From: Cycas panzhihuaensis
Lineage: Eukaryota; Cycadophyta
NCBI GenBank assembly: GCA_023213395.1
Contig: CM041465.1
Span: 77,569,741-77,633,740 of the forward strand
Length of the DNA stretch: 64,000 bases
Reading direction: 5' to 3'
Part shown: positions 35,439 through 48,301 of the stretch, piece after piece
Numbering within the stretch: position 1 is the first letter of the stretch
Layout of the letters: each line of letters opens with the position of its first letter
Notes under the pieces: model-generated
What the model was told of the DNA's origin: nothing
Database searches by the model: none
Seen by the model: only the letters and a program-made list of their open reading frames with translations
Program-made: the position numbers and the translations under genes

Positions 35439-37136
35439 TCCCATTAGTATTTTTAGTAATGACAAGAAAAAAGGATAAAATGCTCTCATCTAAATTACAT
35501 GACTTTCAACGCTTTAGCAAATTCATGTACTATTATTTCCACCCATTTTCTATCTATTTAAATTCATGCTAATTGGTATCTAACTATTTGATTATAATAA
35601 AAGATAATAAAAATATTGATGGTGAATAATTATCTTGAAAATCAATGTGTTAGTTTGTAACCATTCCATCATTTATAAAGAAATTATTATTTAAAAAAGA
35701 TATTGTATGGTCATCAATAGAACCTTGTAGCACATAAATAAAAATTCATATATGATGTTCGGCATGTCAATCTGTATCTAAGCATTATCCAATGTACACT
35801 GCAATAACTCCACTATGCATAAGCTGGATGTTACAATAAAAAGAATGGTGGTTGTACAATTGCCAATCAAATTTTGTAATATGCATGACATTTTATTCTA
35901 CAAAACTAGGTGAAATTCTAAGCCCCTGTAGTTTCAATTTAGTTTTTAAAGGTGTAAATATTTGGCACTATTTTGAATTTAAACATTATTAAGAGCCATC
36001 TTTCATGTGACTTAAAGGACCATTTTGCATACACTAGTAGGGATCTTATCTTTTATGTGTTATCTAGAAATCTATGTTGTTTACTCTAGAGAGCTAGCTT
36101 ATCTTTCATACATGTTTTAGCAAACCACTTGTTTCTTCAATAAACTACAAAAATTCATATTTTTTATGTAATAAATGTGAAATCAAATCTATTTGCACAA
36201 CATATTATAGAGGTAAATGGTATGCACATTTATCCAAGGTGGCATTGCTATATGCATTAAATATTAATGTAGAATTTGTGTTTTCATAGAGGAACTTCTT
36301 CATGGTTACAACTCAATATGGTTATTGCAGGGTCCACTACAAATGAGCTTGTTAGCAAGTGCGAGAATATGTTCTTGAATGATCTTGTAGAAAGATGTTG
36401 TGTTTCTTTAAACCATTTGAGATTAAAACACATCTCTATTTTCTTTTAGATTGTTCAATCTCTATTCAAAATTGGGGTTTGGTGCCAAACCTTGTTCCAT
36501 AAAGATAATGTTCAAGGATTTAAACCAACTAGACCTTTTGAGTATGAGAATGCATGGCTTGCATGGCACTCTAGAGTAACAGCATGGTGCTATTGATAAT
36601 GTCCAAGGATTTAAAACCGATGGAGGATGATGTGTTGGTATTTATTTTGACCATTTGACCTAAGGGTTACCAATGTTGGACTTTGGATTTAGAATTTTGT
36701 TGATTATAGTAGCTTTATCAACGTTCTTTATGGTAATGTGCTTTAGCCTTTAGCAGGTAGGAGTTCGGGGTATGAAACCTCAACAGCTGGTTGGCTGATG
36801 TCAATATTGGAGAGAATGACTTATGGCGTTTGAGTGGCCATTCAAATTTTGCTAATTCTGTTTAGGGTTGCATAGTTAAAGTTGGTATTCTGATTCAAAT
36901 GCAACTAAAACTCTATTACTCTCAAAATGAGAAAAAATGTGGCCATTTTTTGATAGTTTTCCTCTTTTTTAAGGTTGAATTACAGATCGTTAACTGTTGT
37001 CGCCGCATCTTGAAGGCACATTTGCAGGATATCATAAATTGTGGATTTGCATTTTATTTGACATTTTACATCTTGTAGACTGACAATGGGTGTGCTACCA
37101 GTTACAGTTCTTAATTTGTTTTCATACTTTTTGCAG
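35086..37136. other. AT-rich non-coding DNA upstream of host exons (probable intron)
   Basis: No transposon domain is readable. It contains a TA microsatellite (35367-35432) and a diverged duplication of a CATGCATAAGATGGTTGTTA-like stretch (near 35131 and 35817). The next exon downstream begins with a 3' splice site, so this stretch is probably part of an intron. A stop-free run at about 36984-37078 after TTACAG could be a further exon, but it lacks a good GT donor. Confidence 0.4.
35367..35432. repeat. TA microsatellite
   Basis: About 33 TA units with one TCTA interruption near 35387. Confidence 0.95.
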
Positions 37137-39335
37137 CTTGTAATTGCTAACTTCCAACCCGGGACAAGATACTATCCATTTTTCAGCCAGGTAAGTGAAT
37201 TCTAGCAATAATTTGATAAGATTAAGGTCCATTACAGATGTTGTTCTGAATGGAATGCATTGTAGGCACATACTCGCGAGGGTAGAGAAGTAGGAGATCA
37301 AATCAGATCCGCCATTGCTGAAATTAAAGAAGCGCTACATTTCGAGTCCATGAGTGATGTTCACCATGCTGTAATACAACAAGCAAGGAGATCAAGATAC
37401 CTTCTTCATTGTGAAAAAGAATTGGGAGAGTTGGTTGATGCTCTCAAATGTGGAACTGGTGGAAAGGTATTGTATATCATAACCTTCATATATGAATTTC
37501 TTGCTCGCTGTGAGCAAAGGATCAGTAAAGTAAGCACTCAAAATGACTAAGAATATATGATTAGGAAAAGATCTGAGAGACATAACAATTGTTTTAATTG
37601 AAAATGTAAGAAAGCACTTGTTGGGAACTTTTGTCCAGAACATACATGACAGAGTCCTAAAGGCGAGAAGAACTGTGTTGGCTTGCAATTTTGACGATTC
37701 TACAAAGAAGCAGACGGAAGTCTATAAACAAGCTTTGGTGACAATGATAGAGGGAGCCAGAAAATTGTTATCAAAACTTCATCCCAAGGTACAGCCACCA
37801 TGGCAAACCTTTGATAAATATGTTAAGGGATCATATTGTGTACTAGTCAGAGTATTTAACGCTGTGCACCAAAGTTTGAATGACTTCATTTTTTGTTCGA
37901 GATTGTGTCCATAACCATGTAAATGATCTTGTTCTTATGACATAGGTCGAGGATAAGTCTGTGTTTACAATGGAAGAAGGGCTGTCCAATGCTCTCAAGG
38001 TTAGTCATTTCGATCTTTCTTACTGCCACTTCATACATTTTGGTAAATAAATTAAACTAACCTAGTGTTCCGAAGAAGTAGGGCTTTCGAATTTCTGTCG
38101 TGTCGGCATAGAATTTTTTCAGGAATCGTTGGACTGCCAAGAGGACCATGGAGTCCTACGGAATTGACTCAAGTCAAAAAGAGCCATGAAAATATTTATC
38201 CAAATTTATATTGGTGGAAAAATTAAACATAGGAGCTTTGTTATTGCTGTCATGTATTTATTTTCTCGTAAGCAATCATTGATTAATCCAACTTACAGTT
38301 CAACAGTCATTGGAAAATGTCTTGGCAAGCACCCCCCCCTTCTATTGGAGGAGATATAGCCTTTTGTCTTCTCAATGGGCTTTATTTCACAACAAAATAG
38401 AAATTTAGTTCAAAATTTTCTGAAACCCTAGAAACCTAGATCCCAAACTTTGTGAACCTTGGAAACCTAGCTCCCTAGCTTTCTAATCTCATTACTACCT
38501 TATAGACTCTTCTTCATGCTAAATTTAATTATGTCTAGATGTCCTAATATTAAGAGATGCAAAAATGCTCTAGTTTGTAATTTTCTTTTATGACCGACTC
38601 TAATTAATTTTATTTCTATATATTTGGTCTTCTATGAAGCATTTTCTCTATTATAATTTGGATTGAATTGATTTTGACTTTTAGCAATTAGTCCTCACTA
38701 TCTACAAGATGAAACACAATTGATATTTTAGGGAAAATATGGTGTATCTATTTTGAATTTATTTCAACTTCCAATGTCTTGTCCTCATTGCCTATGAAAC
38801 AAAACATGGTTGAAATTATAAGAAAAATGTGGTGTACGTTTTTCCCAACTGTGATCTAATATTGGCAGGATCAATGTTTTTGTGTTTAGTAGAATCGAAT
38901 GTGAAAATTTGTCTCATGGATTTTGCCTATCCAAGAAACCTTGAAGGTTGTATTTGTGCTCTAAAATGTTATTGTAGGTTATTGAAATTCCAATGCATTT
39001 GCATCTTTTACAGTTCACTAATCTCTATCGATATAATTATTAATTTTCCCTATATTGCAAACATGGTATGTCATATTGTAGTGCATCTCTTTCATAATCT
39101 AAAAATCCATATATCTGGATCATAATCTAAGTCTAAAGACATTCTTATCTATTTGTAGGAAGTATTACAATGGATGCATGAGATAAGAATGAGACGTGCA
39201 AAGGAGCAACATGCATGGTTGCATGATACATGTGTTATGGTAATGGAAAAGAGAAAACAAAATATTCATGTTCTACATGATTCAAATGAGTTGCATGAGA
39301 ACCAAACATCTTCAAACAATGATAGTTATGATTAA
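37137..39335 (+). CDS. 3' part of an unidentified host gene, five exons
   Basis: Proposed exons are 37137-37190, 37266-37466, 37639-37788, 37946-37999 and 39159-39335 (TAA). Each begins after AG and is followed by GT. All introns are phase 0 (75, 172, 157 and 1159 nt), and the 211 joined codons contain no internal stop, unlike every transposon frame here. The peptide is mostly charged and helical: QPGTRYYPFFSQ, REVGDQIRSAIAEIKEALHF, HHAVIQQARRSRYLLHCEKE, KQTEVYKQALVTMIEGARKL and EVLQWMHEIRMRRAKEQHAW, with an acidic, asparagine-rich tail ending DSYD. I do not recognise the family and see no catalytic motif. Exon 3 could instead read past 37788 to a stop at 37912. The upstream exons are not in view, so the 5' end is missing. 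It could be a gene or a recently lost one. Confidence 0.6.
38000..39158 (+). other. Last intron of host gene (1159 nt)
   Basis: Begins GTTAGT and ends TATTTGTAG. It contains no recognisable transposon. A short diverged repeat is visible (AAATTATAAGAAAAATGTGG near 38812 and a similar stretch near 38727). Confidence 0.55.
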
Positions 39336-41880
39336 TCTAGTTATAATGTGTTTATTTATATGAACAATATTAAGCACGTAGTTATATCTTTTCCATTTTA
39401 CTTCCCAACAAAGAGAAGAATGATGATCTAGTTGTTGGAGCATCACATCTAATGAAAAAACTATAGGTTTCATAGGTTTGTGCCTGGAATGGAATCTTGA
39501 ATATTTATAAATTCTTATCACAGATAATAAGCATTTGATACATTTTTTGGGATTGTCTGGTGTTATAGAGCTTGAATTTAAACAAATGTGATGGTAAAAT
39601 GCATATCTTATTATCCCATAGGTTCAATCAAAAGTACTATATCATAAAGGTATGCGACTAGTATCATAACTATAATATTGGATATATTAGTGGATACTTT
39701 AATATTATGGGTAAAATTATGCATTGGCAAAATATGCCTATAGATATTCATTTCATATTTGTGTCATTATGTATTTGCATTCAATGTAGATTTCTAAATC
39801 TCTTAGAATATTCAAATTTGTTCCCCATATCATTCTTTAATATCTCATAATAATAGTTGTAAACAAGAACTTCTTTATCAACCTACACATTTAGAATTGA
39901 GTTACGTGAGAACCAAACATCTTGAAACTGTGATAGTTATGAATAATCTAGTTATAATGTGTTTATTTATATGAACAATATTAAGCATGTAGTTATATCT
40001 TTTCCATTTTACATCCAAGTAAAGAGAAGAATGATGATCTAGTTGTTGAAGTATCACATCTAATGAGAAAACCATAAGTTTCATAGGTTTGAGCCTAGAT
40101 TGGAATATTGAATATTTATAAATTCTTATCACAGATAATAAGCATTTGATACATTTTTTGGGATTGTCTAGTGTTATAGAGCTTGAATTTAAGCAAAAGT
40201 GATGGTAAAATGTATATCTTATTGTCCAATAGGTTTAATCAAAAGTACTATATCATAAAGGCATGCAACTAGTACCATAACTATAATATTGGATATATTA
40301 GTGGATGGTTTAAGATTATGGGTATTATTATGCAATAACAAAATGTGCTTATAGATATTCATTGCATATTTATATCAATATGTATTTGCATTCCATGTAG
40401 ATTTCTAAATCTCTTAGAATATTCAAATTTATTCTCCATATCCTTCTTTAATATCTCACAATAATGGTTTTTAACTTGTAATAGTCATGGCATAGTTATA
40501 AACAAGAACTTCTGTATCAAACTACACATTTAGATTTGAGTTGCATGAGAACCAAATATCTTCAAACTATTATAATTATGATTAATTTGGTTATAATGTG
40601 TTTTATTTATATGAACAATATTAAGCACTTAGTTATATCTTTTATATTTTATTTCCAAGCAAAGAGAAGAATGATGATCTAGTTGTTGAAGTATAACATC
40701 TAATGAGAAAACCATAGGTTTGAGCTTGGAATGGAATCTTGAATATTTATAAATTCTTATCATAGATAATAACCATTTGATATATCTTTTGGGATTGGCT
40801 AGTGTTATAGAGCTTGAATTTAAACAAATGTGATGGTAAAATGCATATCCTATTGTCCCATAGGTTTAATCAAAAGTACTATATCATAAAGGTATGCAAC
40901 TAGTATTATAACTATAATATTAGATATATTAGTGGGTGCTTTAAGATTATGGGTAAAATTATACATTAACAAAATGTGCCTATAGATATTCATTGCATAT
41001 TTGTGTCATTATGTATTTGAATTCCATGTAGATTTCTAAATCTTGTAGAATATTCAAAATTATTACCCAGATCATTCTTTAATATCTCACAATAATGGTT
41101 TTTAACTTATAATAGTCATAGATAATAAGCATTTGATATATTTTTGGGGATTGCCTAGTGTTATAGAACTTGAATTTAAACAAATGTGATGGTCAAATGC
41201 ATATCTTACTGTCCCATAGGTTTCATCAAAACTATTATATCATAAAGTTATGCAACTAGTATCATAACTATAATATTAGATATATTAGTAGGTGCTTTAA
41301 GATTATAGGTTAAATTATACATTAACAAAATGTGCCTATAGATATTCATTGCATATTTGCATCATTATGTATTTGCATTCCATGTAGATTTCTAAATCTC
41401 TTAGAATATTCAAATTTATTCCCCAAATCATTCTTTAACATCTCACAATAATGGTTTTTAACTTATAATAGTCATAGATAATAAGCATTTAATATATTTT
41501 TTGGGATTGGATAGTGTTATAGAGCTTGAATTTAAACAAATGTGATGGTAAAATGCATATCTTATTGTCCCATAGGTTTAATCAAAACTATTATATCATA
41601 AAGTTATGCAACTAGTATCATAACTATAATATTAGATATATTAGTGGGTGCTTTAAGATTATGGGTAAAATTATACATTAACAAAATGTGCTTATAGATA
41701 TTCATTGCATATTTGCATCATTATGTATTTGCATTCCATGTGGATTTCTAAATCTCTTAGAATAGTCAAATTTATTCCCCGTATCATTCTTTAATATCTC
41801 ACAATAATGGTTTTTAACTTGTAATAGTCATGGCATAGTTGCAAACAAGAACTTCTTTATCAAACTATATATTTAGAATT
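39290..41880 (+). repeat. Tandem repeat array beginning in the last exon
   Basis: Direct repeats, five copies. Units begin at about 39290, 39898 and 40538 (roughly 610-640 bp each). Two shorter units follow at about 41110 and 41466 (roughly 356 bp), lacking the first part. A landmark ATAATAAGCATTTGATA occurs near 39525, 40136, 40768 (AACC variant), 41124 and 41480. The first unit starts within the coding end of the host gene (codons for ELHENQTSSN), so later units carry decayed copies of the last codons and stop. No coding capacity or terminal repeats point to a transposon. Confidence 0.85.
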
Positions 41881-43646
41881 GCTTTTAGTTTGAAGATCTT
41901 AAAATCATAAAGGTATATAAGAAGCAACATAGGTATAATATTATGCATATTCATGGGTCTTTTAATAAGAATTAGGATAAAAGTCAATAGTTGTTTGTAC
42001 ATTAATTAACAAAATGTACCTACAAATATTCACTATGTATATGCATTGCACCTACATTAATGCACATCTTATAATATTCAAATTAGTTCCTAATATAGTT
42101 CTCTAAAATTTCACATGTATGGTTGTTAACTTAAAATATCTGTGGCATAGTGCTTTGTAAGAACCACTTAAATGTCTAATTATAGATTTAGGTACAATCC
42201 AAAACTGCCATCATGGGTATCTAAGTAATGGGTGTATATATTAGAGGTGGATTTTTTAATTATAAGAAATTATATTAATATCTAAAGTGCAAAGTCCATT
42301 GGTATAAGATGATATAGAATAATGGAAATGAAATGACTCTATGATAGTCTTTGAATTGACACCACACAAATTGCATTCTATAAGAGATTGGGCTATTAGA
42401 GGGGGGCTTTCTTTTATAAAGTATAAGAAATTATATCACAATATTAGTTGAATGGCAGAAATAATACAAAATTATTTCTCCAATTGAATGGTAAGAGCTA
42501 TAGGAATGCAATACTCATTATTCTAATCTAGATGTTAGAAGTTATTTGTTATTGTTTCATCATTTTAAGTGTTATTAATTCTATTGTGTTATTGACCTAC
42601 CTTATAATTTACGATAAAGATAATTTGATTTGGCTTCTTATAATATACAAAATTCACGATTCACTAATTAAGGTCATTTAACTATCATAATGGTAGCATA
42701 CTCATAGTGCATGTTTTGCCATTTACACATTTAAAGAAAATTTGTATTAATATAAAAGGATAAAAAGTACATTGAGTATAAGTCAATATTATATGTAGAA
42801 ATTTTAGGATGAAAAGCCATCATGTGTATAAAAAAATAAGTAAACATGAGTATCAACAATCTAGGTATAAAAAATTATGGAGGATGGTTGAATACCATTA
42901 TGGAATGGTCCAATACTAAAGAGTAATGGTAAGGCAAAAGTTTTTAAACATTAATGAGGAATACCAAAACATCAATAAAATAATGATTATCAATGGTTCA
43001 AATTATGAGTAGAGTTAATCAAGGAATTAGTTTAAGATTGATTAATCATTCTAATAATATCTTGTTAAGAATAGTCATAAGTATGATCAATTGATATATT
43101 CCTTCAACCACCACACCTATTAAGATGGTTAAAAGAGATATTCTATCCAATATGACAATTGAGTGTCATAATTTATCAAGTATTTAATGCAATTAAGTTG
43201 TGTGTGAAATTAAGTATTAATGTGTGCTCCTTATAGTTATGTGTGTTATACATATGTTAATGGCATGTTTTATGAGTCCTTTCGTGTGTATAAGCATTCC
43301 ATGCAATATTATTCTAACCATTCTACTATTATTAGTCCTTAGGATGAGTGCATTTGTGATTATAATTAGTTAATAATACAATCTAGAATATCCTTGGAAA
43401 ATTTAGAGTGTTGGCCATTAGCAAATATTAATAAACAGATATAAAATAATGGAAATGAAATAACACTTATGAACTAATAATAGAAAATTTATATTTTTTA
43501 CTTGAATATTCATAGTTAAAATAATAAAATGCTTATGTTATTTTGATATTGTTGTATTATGAAGATGCTTATTATTCATAATATATAAATGTAGCAATTC
43601 TAAAAGTGCCAAATAACTTATTGCCTTACAATCTACAATAAGCGCA
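41881..43646. other. Intergenic AT-rich DNA
   Basis: No coding frame is supported. A stretch of about 110 bp near 42510-42610 resembles 59105-59200 (ATTATTCTAATC, TTTGTTATT and following), so both may derive from one old repeat. Confidence 0.4.
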
Positions 43647-43918
43647 TGTTAAGGTTTGTGTATATGCAAGTTGTAGGTCAAGTGTTAAAGCAACTAGAGG
43701 TAAGGATTGTTACACACCAAGAACATGCACAAGGAGACTTGAACACCAGATTTATCGTGGGAAACTCTTGCGAAAGAAAACCCACCAACATAATATTTAA
43801 TATATTAAAATAAAGTAATAACACAGTGTTGTAAGGGTCAGATGGAACACAAGTAGATTCGATGAGATCATATTGATCCAAGTTGATTAATTAGAATACT
43901 AAGGGGGTATATATAAAT
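43647..43918 (-). repeat. 3' LTR of minus-strand copia element, part 1
   Basis: On the plus strand TGTTAAGGTTTGTGTATATG... aligns with the start of 52064-52497 up to the position of the nested insertion, and includes ACAAGGAGACTT and AATATATTAAAATAAAGTAA. Confidence 0.8.
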
Positions 43919-44243
43919 TATTAAGAAATATAAATGAAAGTAAAGGTCAATAGGATCTTTCACATCAGGTAGATCACCATAGAAATCATGCACATGGGAT
44001 ATTAGATTGTCGTGGAAAACCTTTACAGGTAAAAATTCATTAAATAAAATTAATCAAATTTTTAAAAATCTAATGTTGTACATAGTTTGGACTTTGATCT
44101 ATATTTATAGATGTCAAGTGCCATAATATAATTACATTTACATTATTACATCCATTAATTTACCCAAGAATATTTCACCTACATAATAGCCATATAAATA
44201 GGCCCACTTTACATTAATCAACATGTATACACATATTCCAACA
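43919..44243 (-). repeat. 3' LTR of nested minus-strand element (325 bp)
   Basis: Aligns with 47810-48140. Both end, on the plus strand, in ACATGTATACACATATTC followed by CAACA or TAACA. Confidence 0.8.
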
Positions 44244-47200
44244 TCCCTTCTTAATGTAAATGTGGGATAATAAGGTTTATCATTGGGGATAGATGACCTC
44301 TCAAGGATAACCTTATCCACTATGCATGAATGTCGATATAGTAATCTCCAGTTTGAGCTTGGTGAACATGTCCACAAGTCGATCTTCACTTAGATAATCT
44401 TCAACCTGTATCTTCCCTAATCTGATTTTTTCTAATATGTAATGGTATTATGCTTTGTATATGCTTAATTCTTTATAAATACTCCAATAGCCATTGTAAC
44501 CATACAACTTTCTCTATACTTGATACTTAGTCTATAGAACTCGGCCATATTCCTTTGACTAAACTAAGAGGTTAAGCCACTTGCCATGTGAATCTCTTCT
44601 TTAAGTCTTCATTAAGGAATGTTGATATCTCATTCATTTGATATGATATCCAACTATTTGAAGCTACTGAAAGTAAGGATCAAATGGACCAATAAACATA
44701 GAGACTGGTTTAAATGTCTCCTCATATATAAATCTTTCTTTCTACATGAAATCTCCTGCGCAATAAGTCTTTTCAACTTTCAAACCAACCAGGTTCTTGA
44801 GGGAGGAAAGGGACCTAAATTCCACATATATCACTCACCATTAATGTAGCTTTCCATTGTGAATCTTCACTCACTAGAATGTTGGTATCTATCATGAGAT
44901 TTGACTGTCATGCTAATCCACATTCTTCAATCATCCTGTAGATCTTCAACCATTAATGGAACATGGGGTTATAATCCATATCTCTTTAAATAATGGCTCC
45001 TCATAATGATGTTAGGTAAACAAACCTCCATATCTGTTGAATCATAACTCAAAGTAAAGAAATGAAGGATAAAACTTGTAATTAGATGACACTCAGTATG
45101 ATATGTCATAAACTCTTTAACTTGATATCTAGATTAATCACAATGCCTTCTCTTGTAGATCATACTATTTGTAAGTTAAACAATCCATAGGCTTCAAACT
45201 CTTATAATCCTACTACTATGATCTTTGTTTAAGATGTGTACACTCCAATGAACCAAAGGAATAAATGGAAGGCTCTTGACTTGGTCCAAACACATAACAC
45301 GAGGGGAATATATGCCATAAATAGTCATAACAAGGTGCTCATACCTGTCTACTGCAACTTCTACCATAAATCTATAGGAGGCAAATCTTAACATGCACCA
45401 ACCTCATCATTTGCATCATGATACCTACTATAATGCAACCTAAGAGGGGTACATAAGACAACAAACTCTCATTTCATACCATGACAAAGGCAAAGTTAAA
45501 TTTTTAAGGCATCTTATCATAGACCTTTCCATTCACACTTTAAATTTCTATCAAATACTCTATCTCAATTTCATATCAGATTTGTTTAGATATACACACA
45601 CATTGAACTAACATCAAACCAAGCAACAAACCCTTATGCTAACATCAAACCAACTAGAAGAGTATAATGGTCCATCATAATTGATAATTACTTATACAAA
45701 CAATAAATTTTAAACTTCATATCACCTCATATACATCTAATACAATAAAACTCAAATAACACTAAATAAAACATACTTATTTCACTAAATAAGAACACAT
45801 ACATAAACTTGTGCAATGATCTATACCACACTTATCGATAGTAATAGAGTTTTCATCACTTTGCAGCTAAGGTATCTCACTTAGCTTGCCCTTCTTCACC
45901 TATCTCTTTCTTAACACTTGCCCTATAAGGTTAATTGGTAATACTTCACTGCTTTGACCTCTTCCTTCTCGCCCATAAACTCACCCAATTAACTGGCCAT
46001 ATAACTCACATGCAACAAGTACCTCATCTCACCCTTCTCTCTCGTCCTATGCCCTTTTCTTCACCCATAAAACTCCATGTAAGTCACATTCTAAGGATTA
46101 CTAAGTCAACATGTCTCACCCATAACCGAAGCATACTTAATACACTCTCTTCTCCTCATCTCCATACCATAACATTGCCTCAATAGCTCTCTTATGTAAT
46201 TGCATACAAAGAACTACAAACAATTGCTTACTTCACTTATTAAACCCTGTCATACAATCACATGCCATAAGGATTATTTGCCACTTCATCAGCTCTCTCA
46301 TATAATTGCATGCAAGAGAACACCTCATCTTATATATGCCCAACTCAGTCTCTTATGTAAAACACATGCAAGGGAGTAAGTGAACACCATACATCACCAC
46401 AAAGTCACTAAATAGACACCATTTATATAATCATTACTATATGCCCCATAACACCATTATATGTGTACCACTTTAATCATCCATTCAAGGCATCCACTTG
46501 AAGCAAAGGGAAAATGATGAAAAACTTCTTTAATAGTGGCATAAAGATAGAGATGAAGTGTACAAATGGCAACTATATAAGTTAAACTTTCACAAATTAA
46601 AGGCATAAATATAAAAGGAGATTTATGCTATCAATTAAATATTAGGCAAGAAAATAATAAAAGGGCATCTTATATATCAAAATAAAGTCATAAATCTAAA
46701 TATTAGAAAATGACTTTATAAAATATAAAAAGGAAAAATTAAATATAAAAGTGGTGGTTGTAAATTTATGTATGGGTGACACAAGGAGATAAAATAAAAG
46801 CCACATTCATTAGAAATATTAATTGAAAATGATTAATATAATTGTATGGATGACTATCAATAGATGAACAACGAGCGATTATAAAATCAAAATGTATCAT
46901 ATGATCACAACAAACTACATATATCTTAGATGGGCAAACTTTAAATTTATCACACTGGGCGATAAAATATAGGTAAGTGACTATATTATTAACGATGAAT
47001 AGAGAAAAAATATTATTTATGATGATTAAAATCCATACAAGTATAATATATATGGGCAATTTACATATCACCATGTAGAGGCAATTTAATCATCACACAG
47101 TAGTATTTAATCAAAATGGGTAGAAAGATATTCAATGGTCTATAATATATACCCAGTGGAATCATGCACGTAAGGTAAACATATATATTATGCAGGGTTA

Positions 47201-47809
47201 TCAACACGTAGAGCTAATATATCATATAGGGCGACTAATATACCTAATAATATTAAAAACTATAGATAAATATTAAATGGGTAGTTACATATATTTTAAA
47301 AATATATATCACAATGAGTATACCTTAATATGTTGTTGTAATTATGACTTTACAGATGTTGTAACTACTTTAAGCTAATTGAAACTCTCTCGAGAGGATG
47401 TCACACTAGTAACTGGCTCTCCAACAGCTTCTATAGGGCACCAGGGGCTATAAATACACTCCATAAGTGGCTAGGCTCTCTATGCAGCTATAAACTCAAT
47501 GGCATCTTCAAATAAGGATCTAACACCTTCAATAGGCTTAAATAGAGCTCAAATGGTTGGTAACAAAGTAATCAGGGCTAGAAATCACCTTTTACTGATT
47601 TACACACCTTCATAGATCTTAGAATATATGCAAACATAATTTATAAGGCTTTCAAGATCCTCTAATGATCATCTACACTTTTGTGGTTATTTTGTAGGGT
47701 TGTTAGACATGCCAATCCACTAAGGACAAGTCAACATGACTTGGCATTAATGATTGGACCATCTGATAAAAATACTTTGTCTATGCATGACCTGCAAACT
47801 TTGATACCA
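44244..47809 (-). other. Interior of nested minus-strand element, mostly unreadable
   Basis: Apart from the RNase H-like end near 44345-44405 I find no assured domain. Short frames on both strands (for example 46766-47074 minus, 45935-46186 plus) have no recognisable motif. The interior is either very old or belongs to a non-autonomous family. Confidence 0.4.
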
Positions 47810-48140
47810 TGTTGGGAAATACAAATAAAAGTAAAGGTTGACAGGATCTTTCACATTTGGTAAATCATAATAGAAAACATACACACGAGATATCATATTA
47901 CTATGGGAAACCCTTATAGGTGAAAACCCACCAAAAAAATATCATTCATATTTTTGATAATTTAATGTTATATAAGATATGAATTTTGGTATATATTTAT
48001 AGATCTCAACTGCCATAATATAATTACATTTATATTGTTATATTTTTCGACTCACCCATATCGAGAATATTCCACCTATATATTAGCTACATAAATAGGC
48101 CCACTTTACATTAATCAATATGTATACACATATTCTAACA
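47810..48140 (-). repeat. 5' LTR of nested minus-strand element (331 bp)
   Basis: Plus-strand start TGTTGGGAAATACAAATAAA directly follows the primer-site complement TTTGATACCA. It ends TTCTAACA. Confidence 0.85.
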
Positions 48141-48301
48141 TAAGTACACCCCAAAATGGTGTCACAACCCTTTGCATATAGATGTGATTCTTCATTGCAC
48201 CTATTTATATAAGAATGCATTCCTCCATCATACTTGCTTATGATAACTATCTCCTAATGAAGCATTAAGTGTATAGTTAACTTGAGTTAATTATTGCAAC
48301 G
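48141..48301 (-). repeat. 3' LTR of minus-strand copia element, part 2
   Basis: Continues the alignment with 52064-52497 from TACACCC(C/T)AAAATG onward (GTAACCCTTTG, CTAATGAAG(C/T)ATTAAGT). It ends in TTGCAACG, where the intact copy ends GTTAACA. Confidence 0.8.

Larger units (their letters stand above)
43919..48140 (-). mobile_element. Minus-strand LTR retrotransposon nested in a copia LTR
   Basis: LTRs at 43919-44243 and 47810-48140 align well. The right one is preceded on the plus strand by TTTGATACCA, the complement of the initiator-Met primer site, so the element points left. After the left LTR, TCCCTTCTTAATG is the complement of a polypurine tract. Flanks TAAAT (43914-43918) and TAAGT (48141-48145) form a target duplication with one mismatch. 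The interior (3.6 kb) is badly decayed. VEDYLSEDRLVDMFTKLKLE (minus, about 44405-44345) resembles the D-x-x-T-K end of copia RNase H, suggesting copia. No RT centre was found. Confidence 0.75.

Noticed and set aside
39312-40132. Two nearly identical minus-strand open frames (69 and 76 codons, MIRIYKYS start)
   Set aside because: They repeat only because they lie in the tandem array. They are antisense to the host gene's 3' region and have no domain or conservation evidence beyond the repeat itself.
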